From Pseudomonadota bacterium (GTDB taxonomy: Bacteria > Pseudomonadota > Gammaproteobacteria > UBA5335): 64,000 nucleotides of DNA. The notes beneath the pieces are model-generated. The model ran no database searches and was not told where the DNA came from. It saw nothing but the letters and a program-made list of their open reading frames with translations. The DNA lies in NCBI GenBank assembly GCA_002862435.1, contig PKDC01000025.1:1-64000 (forward strand), in the 5' to 3' direction. Positions 21,140 to 31,209 of this stretch are shown here, piece after piece (positions within the stretch are counted from its first letter, which is position 1; each line of letters starts with the position of its first letter). The translations under genes and the position numbers were made by a program.

Positions 21140-22821
21140 GTGCCTCCCCGCATTGCGGAACCGGTACCCTCGGTCGAGCCGTGGGCAAATGGCCGCGTCA
21201 ATTGATCGGGAACTGCTTCACCCAGCATCTGGTAGAGCGAGGCCAGATGGAGACGAAACAATCGTTCGAACTGGGCGACATTGACGGCTGAATTGTCTCC
21301 GCCCAGCCACCAGAACCAATCGGAGGCCTCGCAGTGCGCCAGTTGACGCTCGGCCTGTGCCTGTTGCGTCTCGTTCAAACGGTTTTCCGCCATGACGCGG
21401 TCGAATGCGCGTTTGGCTTCCACCAGCAGGTCCCAGGCGCGATTCTTGTCGGGATCGCCGATCCAGATGGCGAAATTGCCATACACCCAACTTCCGGCGA
21501 CCACCCTGTCCAGCGGCTCGATCGTTTCGGCCGTAAGCGCGTCCAGCACCGCGCTGAAGGTGGTGAGTTGCAAGCGGGGATGGGTCGCCAGCCGCCGGTA
21601 GAGCGCCGAAAGGAAGTGATAGGCGTTTTCCGGGTAGTACTCCCAGGCGTTTTCGCCATCCAGGATGATGGAGACCACTTGTCCCGGCGGAAGATCCTGA
21701 TCGGCCAGGCGCTCCAGTTCGTGAACCAGGTTGGACACCGCATCATCGCCATGCCAATTGCGGTATTGGAAGCCGATGCGATCGGAGAGTTCGTCGTCGC
21801 GAAAGAAGCACACCGGTCCCTCCGGCGGCTGGTAGGGACGGTGCAACTGATGGGCAGTGGGCTGTTCCAGACCCAGGGAATGGCGCAGCACCCCCTGACC
21901 GGTCGCGGCCCAGCGGAATCCATTCTGGCGCAACAGAACCAGTGTGCGCTGACACACCCCCCCCTCCGCCGGCCAGACACCCACCGGATCGAAACCAAAA
22001 TAAGCTCGGAACACCCGCTTGGCTTCCAGGATCTGCCATAGCGCTCGCGCCTCGCCCCCCGGATAGCCCGCAGCCAGCGGCAAGGACGCTTGGGGCTGGG
22101 CCTCATGGGCGGCCTTGAAATCCAGCAACAAGGGCAGGATGGGGTGACTGTAGGGGGTGACCGACAGCTCGATGCGCCCCTGTTCGGCGAGCTTTCGGTA
22201 GCGCGGAATGATGGACGCCATCAACTCGGCCAACAAACCGATCAGTACACTGCGATCGGCCAGGCTGTAGTGGCCGCCCTTCTCGATCAGCTGCCGAGCA
22301 CGGGCGTCGGTGCGCCGCACGGTCTCACCCAGCCAGGCCAGGTGATACCACACCAGCAGGTCGATCAGAAATTGATCCGTGAGGTAGGTCAGACCCGCCG
22401 GATGTTCCAGCACCCAATCCGCCAGGCGTGCCAGACGCCGGTAGGGCGTGAAGCGATCGATCACCTGCGCGCGATCGACGCGCAAGGCAGCCTGGATCAG
22501 CACCAAGCGCTGCCGGGCCTCCGCGGGCAGGACGGGACCCGCCAGGGCCTGCAACAGGGGATCGCGCAAGTTGTCCTGGCCGCTCGCGGCGGCCTGCAAC
22601 TGCGTCGCGTAGTCGGCGATCTGTTCCAGCAAGGTGGGCGTGAAATTGACCACGGCCCGGGCCAGCGGCTCGGCTTCCAGATGGGCCGCCATGTCGACAT
22701 AGTCCTTGATGCCGTGCAGGTAGGTCCAGGGCGCTTCGTAGTGATGTTGGATGGGATCTTCGTAACTGGGTTGATGCATGTGCCAATACAGCACGACGGG
22801 AAGCGGCGCCTTATCGGACAT
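21136..22821 (-). CDS. Glycoside hydrolase family 57 alpha-glucan enzyme
   Basis: A 561-residue GH57 protein with HMHQP at residues 14-18, the VWPAEGGVC motif, and [12 protein letters not shown], matching the conserved regions of the family. Members include alpha-amylases, amylopullulanases and 4-alpha-glucanotransferases; bacterial glycogen clusters often hold this short form of unproven specificity. The start at 22821 overlaps the glgC end by 11 bases. Amylase-type action on glycogen or maltodextrin is inferred from context. Confidence 0.85.
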   Translation of the reverse strand: MSDKAPLPVVLYWHMHQPSYEDPIQHHYEAPWTYLHGIKDYVDMAAHLEAEPLARAVVNFTPTLLEQIADYATQLQAAASGQDNLRDPLLQALAGPVLPAEARQRLVLIQAALRVDRAQVIDRFTPYRRLARLADWVLEHPAGLTYLTDQFLIDLLVWYHLAWLGETVRRTDARARQLIEKGGHYSLADRSVLIGLLAELMASIIPRYRKLAEQGRIELSVTPYSHPILPLLLDFKAAHEAQPQASLPLAAGYPGGEARALWQILEAKRVFRAYFGFDPVGVWPAEGGVCQRTLVLLRQNGFRWAATGQGVLRHSLGLEQPTAHQLHRPYQPPEGPVCFFRDDELSDRIGFQYRNWHGDDAVSNLVHELERLADQDLPPGQVVSIILDGENAWEYYPENAYHFLSALYRRLATHPRLQLTTFSAVLDALTAETIEPLDRVVAGSWVYGNFAIWIGDPDKNRAWDLLVEAKRAFDRVMAENRLNETQQAQAERQLAHCEASDWFWWLGGDNSAVNVAQFERLFRLHLASLYQMLGEAVPDQLTRPFAHGSTEGTGSAMRGGT

Positions 22822-24082
22822 AAGGCAGTTCCTGCTGCAGCATTTCCGGCGTGACCAGCACCACACCGCCCTCGGTCACATGAAAACGCCGCGCATCGTC
22901 CTCGGGGTCTTCCCCAATCACGGTGCCGGCCGGGATATGGCAACCGGTCTCGATCACCGCGCGGCGCACCAGGCAATCCGGCCCGATCACGGCGCGCGGC
23001 AGCACCACGGTGTCCTGCACCAGCGTGCGTTCGGCAACCAGCACATTGGAGAAAAGCAGGGAATGGCGGATGACCGCGCCGGAAACGATGCAGCCTCCGG
23101 ACAGCATGGAGTCAATGGCAATCCCGCGGCGATCCTCATCGTCGAACACGAACTTGGCCGGCGGCACCTGTTCCTGATAGGTCCAGATCGGCCAGGTGTT
23201 GTCGTAGAGATCCAGTTCCGGCGTGACCCCGATCAGCTCCATGTTGGCCGCCCAGTAACTGTCGATGGTGCCCACATCGCGCCAGTAGGCCTGCTTGCCC
23301 TGGGCATTGTCGCGGAAGGGGAAGGCGAACACACGATGTCCTTCGCGGACGCCGCGGGGCAGGATGTCCTTGCCGAAATCATGATCGGATTCCGGATTCT
23401 GGCCGTCTTCAACCAACATGCGCAGCAGGTAGTCGGTATCGAAAACATAGATGCCCATGGACGCCAGGGCGTGGTCCGGATCGCCCGGAATAGCCGGTGG
23501 GTCGACAGGCTTTTCGACGAAACTCTGCACCCGGCCCTCGGCGGTCACATCCATCACCCCAAAGGCCTGTGCCTCCATGCGCGGCACTTCCAGGCAGGCC
23601 ACGGTGACATCGGCATCCATGCTCACGTGGAAACCGAGCATGGTGCCGTAGTCCATCTTGTAGACGTGATCCCCGCCCAGCACCAGCACATAGCGCGGAT
23701 GATGGGTGCGGATGATCTCGATATTCTGGTAGACCGCATCGGCGGTGCCCTTGTACCAGGCTTCCCCGTGGCGCTGCTGGGCCGGCACGATTTCGATGAA
23801 CTCGCCGAATTCACCGCGCAGAAACCCCCAGCCCTGTTGCAGGTGGCGGATCAGGGAATGGGCCATGTACTGGGTCAGCACTTCAACCCGGCGAATGCCC
23901 GAATTGATGCAGTTGGACAGCGGAAAATCGATGATGCGGAACTTGCCGCCAAAAGGCACAGCCGGCTTGGCGCGATGACTGGTGAGTTCGCCGAGGCGAC
24001 TGCCGCGCCCGCCGGCGAGGATCAGGGCCAGCGTATCCTTGGTGACAAGACTGATGAATCGCTGCGAGGTTTCAATCTGCAT
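22811..24082 (-). CDS. glgC: Glucose-1-phosphate adenylyltransferase
   Basis: A 423-residue ADP-glucose pyrophosphorylase. It has the nucleotide-binding [14 protein letters not shown] near residue 18, the GTADAVYQN motif, [14 protein letters not shown] and the IIEKPVDPP-like FVEKP sugar site, ending in a left-handed beta-helix. It makes ADP-glucose, the committed step of glycogen synthesis. It heads a minus-strand unit with the GH57 and malQ genes and is divergent from glgB-glgA. Confidence 0.95.
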   Translation of the reverse strand: MQIETSQRFISLVTKDTLALILAGGRGSRLGELTSHRAKPAVPFGGKFRIIDFPLSNCINSGIRRVEVLTQYMAHSLIRHLQQGWGFLRGEFGEFIEIVPAQQRHGEAWYKGTADAVYQNIEIIRTHHPRYVLVLGGDHVYKMDYGTMLGFHVSMDADVTVACLEVPRMEAQAFGVMDVTAEGRVQSFVEKPVDPPAIPGDPDHALASMGIYVFDTDYLLRMLVEDGQNPESDHDFGKDILPRGVREGHRVFAFPFRDNAQGKQAYWRDVGTIDSYWAANMELIGVTPELDLYDNTWPIWTYQEQVPPAKFVFDDEDRRGIAIDSMLSGGCIVSGAVIRHSLLFSNVLVAERTLVQDTVVLPRAVIGPDCLVRRAVIETGCHIPAGTVIGEDPEDDARRFHVTEGGVVLVTPEMLQQELPYVR

Positions 24083-24206
24083 GGAATCTCCGCGGTTTGG
24101 GCACTTGGGGGGTCAATCCGAGTCTTGCATCCGCAAGCATGGATCATATTGCTTTAAGTCATGACAAATGCTGCTCGCGGAAGTGCCTCTTGGATTCATC
24201 TTTGAT

Positions 24207-24252
24207 GCAGGATAACGGGTCTCCTGGGGGGCGGCGCAATCGGTTATCCTGC
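24207..24252. promoter_or_regulatory. 10-bp inverted repeat in the glgC/glgB divergent region
   Basis: GCAGGATAAC (24207-24216) and GTTATCCTGC (24243-24252) form a perfect inverted repeat with a 26-base spacer. It lies in the 305-bp gap between divergent glgC and glgB, which otherwise holds no gene. Position and symmetry suggest an operator shared by both glycogen operons; the regulator is unknown. The GC-rich spacer could also fold into a hairpin. Confidence 0.5.
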
Positions 24253-24387
24253 GGGCGCCCCTTCCACTGCCGTTTAGGTGCAAGTTTTGCAGGAAGCATG
24301 CCACGAAATCAGCCGCAATCGCGATGTGGGCCGGGATTTCACAACGTCCTGCCCGCGCATGCCCCCACCCTCTGCCTTGGAGCCTGC

Positions 24388-26586
24388 ATGTCCCCACTTT
24401 CTGCCAATACCTTGAACAGTGCCCTGAGTGAAGATCTGCGCCTGCTGCTCGACCTGCGCCATCACGACCCTGCTCAGATTCTCGGTCGTCATGTTCAGGG
24501 CAGCCACTGCACCGTCAGGGTGCGCATCCCCGGCGCGCGGGCGGCCTGGTTATTGCCGCTGGAGTTGCCCCTGCAACGCCTGAACGACACCGACCTGTTT
24601 TGCTGGGAAGGGCGGGCCCAGGACGTTCCACCGCATCCCGCCTACCGCTGGGAAGATGAGTCCGGCACCTTACAGGAACGCACGGATGCCTATAGTTTTC
24701 CCACGCTGCTGGAAGACGCCGAGCTGATGCAGTTTCACCAGGGCCGGCACACCCGGGCCTGGCAGTTGCTGGGAGCGCACCTGCGGACGGTGGATGGCGT
24801 TGCCGGCACGCTGTTTGCCGTGTGGGCGCCGAATGCCGAACGGGTGAGTGTGGTGGGCGAGTTCAACCAGTGGGATGGCCGCATCCACCCGATGCGCAGC
24901 CGCGGCTACACGGGCGTGTGGGAGCTGTTCATCCCCATTGTGACTGAAGGCCAACTGTACAAATTCGAAATCCGCAGTCGCCCCCATGGCACGCTCATGG
25001 TCAAGACCGATCCCTACGGGCGCCAGTTCGAAATGCGACCCGGCACGGCGGCCCGGGTCTGCGGACCCCAGCGCCATGACTGGCAGGACGCTGATTGGAT
25101 GGCCAGCCGGGAGGGGTGGCAAAACAAGCCCATTTCAGTTTACGAGGTCCATCTCGGTTCCTGGCGGCGGCGTCCCAATGGTGAATTCCTGAGCTATCTC
25201 GAACTGGCGGACCAGTTGATTCCCCATGTGCAATCCCTGGGATTCACCCATATCGAACTGCTGCCCATCACGGAACACCCGCTGGATGCTTCCTGGGGCT
25301 ACCAGTCCACCGGGTTCTTCGCGCCCACCAGCCGCCACGGGGAGGCCGACGGCCTGCGCGAATTCGTGGACCGCTGCCATCAGGCCGGTATCGGCGTCTA
25401 TCTGGACTGGGTTCCCGGCCACTTTCCCAAGGATGCCTTCGGACTGGCACGCTTCGACGGCAGCGCCCTCTATGAACACGAGGATTGGCGCCGGGGCGAA
25501 CACAAGGAATGGGGCACGCTGGTGTTCAACTATGCCCGCAACGAGGTGCGCGCCTTCCTGCTGTCCAGTGCGCTGTATTGGCTGGAGGTGTTCCACCTGG
25601 ATGGCTTGCGGGTCGATGCCGTGGCATCGATGCTCTATCTGGATTATTCGCGAGGTCACGGAGAATGGCTGCCCAATATGCATGGCGGCAATGAACATCT
25701 AGAAGCCGTTGATTTTCTCCGTGAACTCAATGTGCTGACGCATCGCGAAGCCCCCGGCTCGGTCACCTTGGCAGAAGAATCGACCTCTTGGCCCCAAGTC
25801 ACGCGCCCCACCTATGTCGGTGGCTTGGGATTTTCCATGAAATGGAACATGGGCTGGATGCACGACACCCTGCGCTACATCAGCAAGGATCCGATCTATC
25901 GCCACTTCGACCATCAGGACCTGACCTTCGGCCTGCTCTACGCCTTCAGTGAAAACTTCGTGCTGCCTTTCTCCCATGACGAAGTCGTCCATGGCAAAGG
26001 CGCCCTGTGGCAGAAGATGCCGGGGGATGACTGGCAAAAAATGGCCAATCTGCGACTGCTGTTCAGCTATCTGTTGACCTATCCCGGCAAGAAGCTGCTA
26101 TTCATGGGCAGCGAACTGGCGCAACCCTGGGAATGGCGCCACGACGAAGCCCTGCCCTGGTCGCTGGCCGAGGATCCTGCCCGCCAGGGGCTGGCGCGGC
26201 TTCTGGGAGACCTCAACCGGCTCTATCGCAGCTGGCCGGCATTGCACCGCCACGACTTCGGTTCCGATGGATTTTCCTGGATCGATTGCCATGACGCGGC
26301 GCAGTCGGTGATCAGTTACCGGCGCCTGGATGGTCCGGACGAAGCGGTGATCATCCTGAACTTCACACCGGTCCCGCGCCCGGGCTACCGGGTGGGCGTA
26401 CCGCGACCGGGCTGGTATCGGGAATGCTTCAATTCCGATTCGGCCATCTATGGCGGTAGCAATCTGGGCAACGGCGGCGGGGTCGCCAGTGATGCCATGC
26501 CATGGATGGATCACCCTCATTCGCTATTGCTGACCCTCCCCCCGCTGGCGGGCCTCATCCTGCAGCGCCAGGAAACAGCCCCATGA
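24388..26586 (+). CDS. glgB: 1,4-alpha-glucan branching enzyme
   Basis: A 732-residue GlgB, matching the usual gammaproteobacterial length. An N-terminal extra domain and CBM48 precede the GH13 barrel, with the nucleophile Asp in [16 protein letters not shown], the acid/base glutamate in [15 protein letters not shown], and a conserved [11 protein letters not shown] motif. It adds alpha-1,6 branches to glycogen. TTGGAG five bases upstream fixes the start at 24388. It overlaps glgA by four bases. Confidence 0.95.
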   Translation: MSPLSANTLNSALSEDLRLLLDLRHHDPAQILGRHVQGSHCTVRVRIPGARAAWLLPLELPLQRLNDTDLFCWEGRAQDVPPHPAYRWEDESGTLQERTDAYSFPTLLEDAELMQFHQGRHTRAWQLLGAHLRTVDGVAGTLFAVWAPNAERVSVVGEFNQWDGRIHPMRSRGYTGVWELFIPIVTEGQLYKFEIRSRPHGTLMVKTDPYGRQFEMRPGTAARVCGPQRHDWQDADWMASREGWQNKPISVYEVHLGSWRRRPNGEFLSYLELADQLIPHVQSLGFTHIELLPITEHPLDASWGYQSTGFFAPTSRHGEADGLREFVDRCHQAGIGVYLDWVPGHFPKDAFGLARFDGSALYEHEDWRRGEHKEWGTLVFNYARNEVRAFLLSSALYWLEVFHLDGLRVDAVASMLYLDYSRGHGEWLPNMHGGNEHLEAVDFLRELNVLTHREAPGSVTLAEESTSWPQVTRPTYVGGLGFSMKWNMGWMHDTLRYISKDPIYRHFDHQDLTFGLLYAFSENFVLPFSHDEVVHGKGALWQKMPGDDWQKMANLRLLFSYLLTYPGKKLLFMGSELAQPWEWRHDEALPWSLAEDPARQGLARLLGDLNRLYRSWPALHRHDFGSDGFSWIDCHDAAQSVISYRRLDGPDEAVIILNFTPVPRPGYRVGVPRPGWYRECFNSDSAIYGGSNLGNGGGVASDAMPWMDHPHSLLLTLPPLAGLILQRQETAP

Positions 26587-28082
26587 GTCGATCCAAATCG
26601 GGCGCCCGTACCGAAGCACCGCTCAAGATCCTGTTCGTGGCAAGCGAGATGACGCCCCTGATCAAAACGGGAGGACTGGGCGATGTCGCCGGCGGCCTGC
26701 CCATGGCCTTGGCGGCTTTGGGCGCGGAGGTGCGCGTGTTGCTTCCGGCCTATCAGGACCTGTTGGCGCAGATGCCTGATTGGGCGCCAGAGCCGCGCTT
26801 TTCACCGCCCCCGGGCTTTGCAGACTGCCGCCTGCTCACACTTCCCGCCGAAAACCTGGGTGTGCCGGTCTGGGCGCTGGAAAGCCCCGGTTTCAGCGAT
26901 CGGTCAGGCAACCCTTATCTCGATGCGGCGGGCCGGGATTGGCCTGACAATGCCCAGCGCTTCAACCGGCTGTGTCGGGTTGCCGCGCACCTGGCCGGCG
27001 GGCGCGCCGGCTTGCCCTGGACCCCGGATGTCGTGCATGCCAACGACTGGCAAACGGGCCTGGTGCCGGTCTGGATGCTGCTGGAGCGGATTGACCGGCC
27101 CACCCTGTTCACCGTCCACAATCTCCACTATCGCGGCGATTTTGCGCCCGAAGTCCTGGCCGATCTGGGGCTGCCCGGCTGGCTGAACCATCCCGACGCG
27201 CTGGAGTTCTACGGCCGCATCGCCTTCATGAAGGGCGGCCTGGTGTTTGGCGACGCCTTGAGCACCGTCAGCCCGACCTACGCGCGGGAAATCCAGACCC
27301 CTATGTTGGGCGAAGGACTCGATGGCCTGCTGCGGCATCGACAGCAGGTGCTGCACGGCGTGCTCAACGGCATCGACACGGCGCTCTGGAATCCGGCGAC
27401 TGACCCGCACCTGCCCGCCCACTATGACGCTCATGATCTCAGCGGCAAGGCGCAGATCAAGCGTGCCCTGCAGGCGGAAATGGGATTGGCGGTGCGGGAT
27501 GATCTTCCCCTGCTGGGCTGCATCGCGCGCTTGGTGCCACAAAAAGGCATCGATCTGATTCTGGATATTTTGTCCGAGCTCATCCATCTGCCGGTGCAGC
27601 TGGTATTTTTGGGTTCGGGGATACCGGAACTGGAAGATCGCCTGCGCTACGCCTGCGCCAGCGCGCCCGGCAGCGTAGCGGGCCGCATCGGTTTTGATGA
27701 AGGCCTGGCGCATCGCATTGAAGCGGGGAGCGATCTCTTCCTGATGCCATCCCGCTTCGAGCCCTGCGGCTTGAACCAGCTCTACAGTTTGCGCTACGGC
27801 ACACCGCCTCTCGTTCACCACTCCGGCGGACTCGCCGACAGCATCGTTGACACCCATGAGGCCAGCCTGGCGGATGGCACGGCCACCGGGTTTGTGTTCT
27901 CGCCACCCACCCCTTGGGCACTTCTGGATGCGGTCCGGCGTGCCCTGCATTGTTACCGTCAACCCGAGCAGTGGACCAAAGTGGTGCGCACCGCCATGGC
28001 GCAGGACTTCAGCTGGAATCACAGTGCCCGCAGTTATCTGCGGATTTACCAGGGATTACAGCGTCCCATCGCCGCGTCTTGA
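26583..28082 (+). CDS. glgA: Glycogen synthase
   Basis: A 499-residue GT5 glycogen synthase using ADP-glucose. The K28-TGGL motif binds substrate; HANDWQTGL and the C-terminal [17 protein letters not shown] segment hold further active-site residues. It is translationally coupled to glgB (ATGA). With glgC on the opposite strand this makes the synthesis pathway complete. Its stop codon falls inside a candidate FNR site. Confidence 0.95.
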   Translation: MSRSKSGARTEAPLKILFVASEMTPLIKTGGLGDVAGGLPMALAALGAEVRVLLPAYQDLLAQMPDWAPEPRFSPPPGFADCRLLTLPAENLGVPVWALESPGFSDRSGNPYLDAAGRDWPDNAQRFNRLCRVAAHLAGGRAGLPWTPDVVHANDWQTGLVPVWMLLERIDRPTLFTVHNLHYRGDFAPEVLADLGLPGWLNHPDALEFYGRIAFMKGGLVFGDALSTVSPTYAREIQTPMLGEGLDGLLRHRQQVLHGVLNGIDTALWNPATDPHLPAHYDAHDLSGKAQIKRALQAEMGLAVRDDLPLLGCIARLVPQKGIDLILDILSELIHLPVQLVFLGSGIPELEDRLRYACASAPGSVAGRIGFDEGLAHRIEAGSDLFLMPSRFEPCGLNQLYSLRYGTPPLVHHSGGLADSIVDTHEASLADGTATGFVFSPPTPWALLDAVRRALHCYRQPEQWTKVVRTAMAQDFSWNHSARSYLRIYQGLQRPIAAS

Positions 28083-28093
28083 TCTGCGTCAAC
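28080..28093. promoter_or_regulatory. FNR/ANR-like box
   Basis: TTGATCTGCGTCAA matches the FNR/ANR consensus TTGAT-N4-ATCAA at nine of ten fixed bases. It overlaps the glgA stop codon and lies about 245 bases before the next gene (28338), so it could place that gene under anaerobic control. A chance match cannot be excluded. Confidence 0.45.
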
Positions 28094-28337
28094 GCCAAAA
28101 CATTCGCACTCTGCTGAACTACAACCCGCCCAGACGATGGCCCAAATGTTGCAAATAGGTTACCGCGCCCGTCGGGCGCATTCGACTGAGTTGACCTGTG
28201 TGACTGTTATGAGACCTGAGGAACTTCAGGATGTTGGCTTGGTCTTCAATTACAGCCACAGCGATATTTTCCAAATTGACTCAAGAAATGCTTTCTCGTG
28301 CCGAGAAGGACCTCACCCCTGCCGTAGGAGACGCGCC

Positions 28338-28556
28338 ATGAGACAGGATTCCCAGTTCGGTCGGCTCTACCAGGAACGGGTCATTCAACTGCAAGGCGGT
28401 CATGAGCCGTCGGATCGGCGTTGGGAAGTCTGGAAAGTCCAACAGCAGATGGGCTTGGAGCCCTGTTTCGCCACCGAAACCCGCTACGCCTGCCAGACCC
28501 TGAGTTGCCCGTGGCGAACCGAATGCCAAAGCCTTTGCGTGGAATGGAAGCGCTGA
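28338..28556 (+). CDS. Small cysteine-rich protein of unknown function
   Basis: A 72-residue soluble protein that I do not recognise. Its C-terminal half holds five cysteines spaced C-x8-C-x4-C-x5-C-x3-C, with a CPWRTEC segment, suggesting metal or iron-sulfur binding. The ATG at 28338 has TAGGAG seven bases upstream; a longer frame from 28137 has no good ribosome site and reads through non-protein-like sequence. The FNR-like box upstream hints at low-oxygen expression. It is not obviously linked to glgA or xseA. Confidence 0.65.
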   Translation: MRQDSQFGRLYQERVIQLQGGHEPSDRRWEVWKVQQQMGLEPCFATETRYACQTLSCPWRTECQSLCVEWKR

Positions 28557-28609
28557 GCTGAGCGACATTCGGGTGGCGCTCCGCGTGGGGCCGCCGCTAT
28601 CATGGCGCC

Positions 28610-29968
28610 ATGCCTGCTACCCTCACTCCTCCCGCTGACTCGGTCTACAGCGTTTCCCGGCTGAACCGCGAAGCCCGCATCCTCCTTGAAGGCGGCCTAC
28701 CCCTGTTGTGGGTCATGGGCGAAATTTCCAATTTTAGCCAGCCCTCCTCCGGCCATTGGTATTTCACCCTCAAGGACGCCCAGGCTCAGGTACGTTGCGC
28801 CATGTTCCGCAACCGCAATCAGGGTCTCGGCTTGCGCCCCCAGAACGGCATGCAGGTCCAGGCGCGGGTACGCGTCAGCCTGTACGAACCGCGTGGGGAA
28901 TTTCAGCTCATCGCCGAGCAGATGCAGCCGGCGGGCGAAGGTGCCTTGCGGCTCGCCTTCGAGGCCCTCAAGGCACGCCTGGCCGCTGAAGGCCTGTTCG
29001 ATGCCTCGCTCAAACGTCCCCTTCCCGCCTATCCCCACAGCATCGGCGTGATCACCTCTCCGACCGGGGCTGCCCTGCGCGACATTCTCCACGTCCTGAA
29101 TCGCCGCTACCCCTTAGCGCGCGTGGTGCTCTATCCCGTGCCGGTGCAGGGCGTGGACGCGGCGCCACAGATTGTGCAAGCGCTGCAACTGGCGGGGGAA
29201 CGGGCAGAATGCGACGTGCTCATTCTGGCGCGCGGGGGCGGTTCGCTCGAGGATTTGTGGGCCTTCAACGAGGAAATCGTGGCCCGCGCGGTGCGAGCCT
29301 GCCCGTTGCCGGTGGTGAGCGGTGTGGGCCACGAAATCGACTTCACCATCGCCGATTTCGTCGCCGACCTGCGCGCGCCCACGCCATCGGCCGCGGCAGA
29401 AAGCGTCGTCCCCGACGGTAGCGATCTCCTGCGCCGTTTCGATCAGTACCAGCAGCGCCTGTCGACCTTGGCCCGGCATCGCCTGGAGCGCGCTGGAACC
29501 CGGCTGAACCAGCTGGAACACCGGCTCGCCCAGTGCCATCCGGAACAGCGCCTGCAACGGCAACGCCAGCGGCTGGATGAATCCGAAATGCGGCTGCAGC
29601 GCGCCGTCGGATACCGCCTGGAGAGCGCCGGGCATCGACTCGCCGGGGCCCGTACCCGGCTGTGGGCCGAGCGTCCTCATCTGCGCCTGAAGCATGCCCA
29701 GGAACGCCTGGAGCGCATCCAGCACAGCCTGGGTAGCAGCATCGATCGCCACCTCATCGAGCGCTCCCGCCAATTGGCCGCCCTCGGCCGGGCGCTTGCC
29801 GCGGTCAGCCCGCTGGGCACCCTGGAGCGGGGCTATGCCATCGTCCGGCGGGTATCCGATCAGCGCGTGGTGCAGGATGCGGCACAGGCGCCGGTCGGCA
29901 CCCGGCTGCGGGTCCGACTGCATCACGGCCAGTTGACCTGCCAAGTGGAAGACGTTTCCGATACCTGA
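28610..29968 (+). CDS. xseA: Exodeoxyribonuclease VII large subunit
   Basis: A 452-residue XseA. An N-terminal OB-fold (about 1-110, YSVSRLNREARILLEGGLP) is followed by the catalytic core with VITSPTGAALRDIL, ARGGGSLEDLWAFN and SGVGHEIDFTIADFVAD, then a long coiled coil. With XseB it degrades single-stranded DNA. The small subunit is not in the window. It is followed by an M23 peptidase 15 bases away. Confidence 0.95.
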   Translation: MPATLTPPADSVYSVSRLNREARILLEGGLPLLWVMGEISNFSQPSSGHWYFTLKDAQAQVRCAMFRNRNQGLGLRPQNGMQVQARVRVSLYEPRGEFQLIAEQMQPAGEGALRLAFEALKARLAAEGLFDASLKRPLPAYPHSIGVITSPTGAALRDILHVLNRRYPLARVVLYPVPVQGVDAAPQIVQALQLAGERAECDVLILARGGGSLEDLWAFNEEIVARAVRACPLPVVSGVGHEIDFTIADFVADLRAPTPSAAAESVVPDGSDLLRRFDQYQQRLSTLARHRLERAGTRLNQLEHRLAQCHPEQRLQRQRQRLDESEMRLQRAVGYRLESAGHRLAGARTRLWAERPHLRLKHAQERLERIQHSLGSSIDRHLIERSRQLAALGRALAAVSPLGTLERGYAIVRRVSDQRVVQDAAQAPVGTRLRVRLHHGQLTCQVEDVSDT

Positions 29969-29983
29969 GGATCATCCAGAGCG

Positions 29984-30853
29984 ATGAAGGTTATGCTGCG
30001 ACGATGGTTTTCACGGTGCACCACGCGGCGCGCGCCCGGTTTGCTTGTGCTGGGTTTGCTGTGGTCCCAAACGGCCTTTGCCCTGATGCCTTCCACGCCG
30101 GTTCCCGGCGGCGTGGCAGTCCTGTCGCTGCCCCCACAAGCCCAGCAGGCCCGCTACGAAGACCGCCCGGTTTGGCTCATCCGGCAGGACGACCAGCTTT
30201 TGGCCCTGGTTGGCCTGGCCCTGACGGCCACGCCCGGACCGCATCAACTGGACTGGCGGGACGAACACGGACAGGTCCAATCCCTGCGCTTTACGGTCAA
30301 GGACAAAGCCTATCCCACCCAGAAACTGACCGTACCGCCCAAGATGGTGGATCTGGATCCTGCCACCGCCGAACGGGTGCGTGGCGAACAAGCCCGCATC
30401 CGCCGCGCGTTAACCCAGTATCGGCCGGTGGAGACGGCTTTCCCCTGGCCCTTGGCGCTGCCGGCAACCGGCCCCACCTCCAGTCCCTTCGGGCTGCGCC
30501 GCGTCTTCAACGGCCAGTCCCGCAATCCCCACAGCGGACTGGACATCGCCGCCAGCGAGGGCGCCCCTGTGCATGCAGCAGCCGCCGGCATCGTGGTGGA
30601 AACCGGCGATTTCTACTTCAACGGCAACAGCGTCTTTGTGGATCATGGCGGCGGCCTGATTTCCATGTATTGCCATCTCAGCAGCATTGCGGTCCAGGTC
30701 GGAGAACGCATTGCGGACGGCCAGCTTTTGGGCCAGGTGGGGCGCACGGGACGCGCCACCGGCCCCCATCTCCACTGGGGCGTCGCGCTCAATGGCAATC
30801 TGGTGGATCCGCAGCTTTTCCTTCAAACCATGCCATCTTCAAGCAAAAACTAG
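29984..30853 (+). CDS. M23-family peptidoglycan peptidase, secreted
   Basis: A 289-residue protein with an N-terminal signal peptide (hydrophobic stretch about 18-34, ending near AFA) and a C-terminal M23/LytM domain. Zinc ligands are visible in NPHSGLDIA (H and D) and GPHLHWG (HxH), with the middle histidine in YCHLSS. It probably trims peptidoglycan or regulates amidases in the periplasm. The xseA-M23 pairing is common in gammaproteobacteria. All metal ligands are intact. Confidence 0.9.
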   Translation: MKVMLRRWFSRCTTRRAPGLLVLGLLWSQTAFALMPSTPVPGGVAVLSLPPQAQQARYEDRPVWLIRQDDQLLALVGLALTATPGPHQLDWRDEHGQVQSLRFTVKDKAYPTQKLTVPPKMVDLDPATAERVRGEQARIRRALTQYRPVETAFPWPLALPATGPTSSPFGLRRVFNGQSRNPHSGLDIAASEGAPVHAAAAGIVVETGDFYFNGNSVFVDHGGGLISMYCHLSSIAVQVGERIADGQLLGQVGRTGRATGPHLHWGVALNGNLVDPQLFLQTMPSSSKN

Positions 30854-30921
30854 GAATTTATCCGTAAAGCAAGTGATCACGGCCATCCCTGTGCGATCGT
30901 CGCGAATGGACGCGAGTTGGG

Positions 30922-30987
30922 ATGTCACAAGCGAAGTCATGGGGGGTCACAGATGCTTTTCGGGAACGCATAGAGCCGCTGATTCGC
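30922..30987 (+). pseudogene. N-terminal scrap of an IS5-family transposase
   Basis: The first 22 codons (MSQAKSWGVTDAFRERIEPL...) read like the beginning of IS5-group transposases, which commonly start with a Trp-x-Val-Thr-Asp segment and an EPLIP motif. After that the frame no longer resembles a transposase, so only the 5' end of the element survives. No terminal inverted repeats were identified. Family assignment is from memory of the family start. Confidence 0.4.
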
Positions 30988-31209
30988 CAGATTTTCAGCC
31001 AAGCCATCCCGTCTCATTCCGACCCTGCCGTGCCATCAGAAAAGATCAAGGAGACGGACGTCAGTCCGGCGCCCGAGCGCAGAAGCACGGAGCGCTATGC
31101 ACGAGGCGGTGGCCATCATCTTGGAGCACGGCAATCATCGGAAACGGATTCTCGACAGGTCTGCACGCTACGAAAATGACCGGTCAGGCATTCGGCTGTC
31201 TGGAACCCG
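30988..31209. other. Gene-free sequence between IS5 scrap and the GH5 gene
   Basis: No convincing gene is seen. Two short open frames cross it on plus, but neither resembles a known protein or has a ribosome site. It is probably residue of the insertion sequence. Confidence 0.4.

Noticed and set aside
28137-28337. 67-codon N-terminal extension of the Cys-rich protein.
   Set aside because: No ribosome site at 28137 and unnatural composition; TAGGAG marks the start at 28338.
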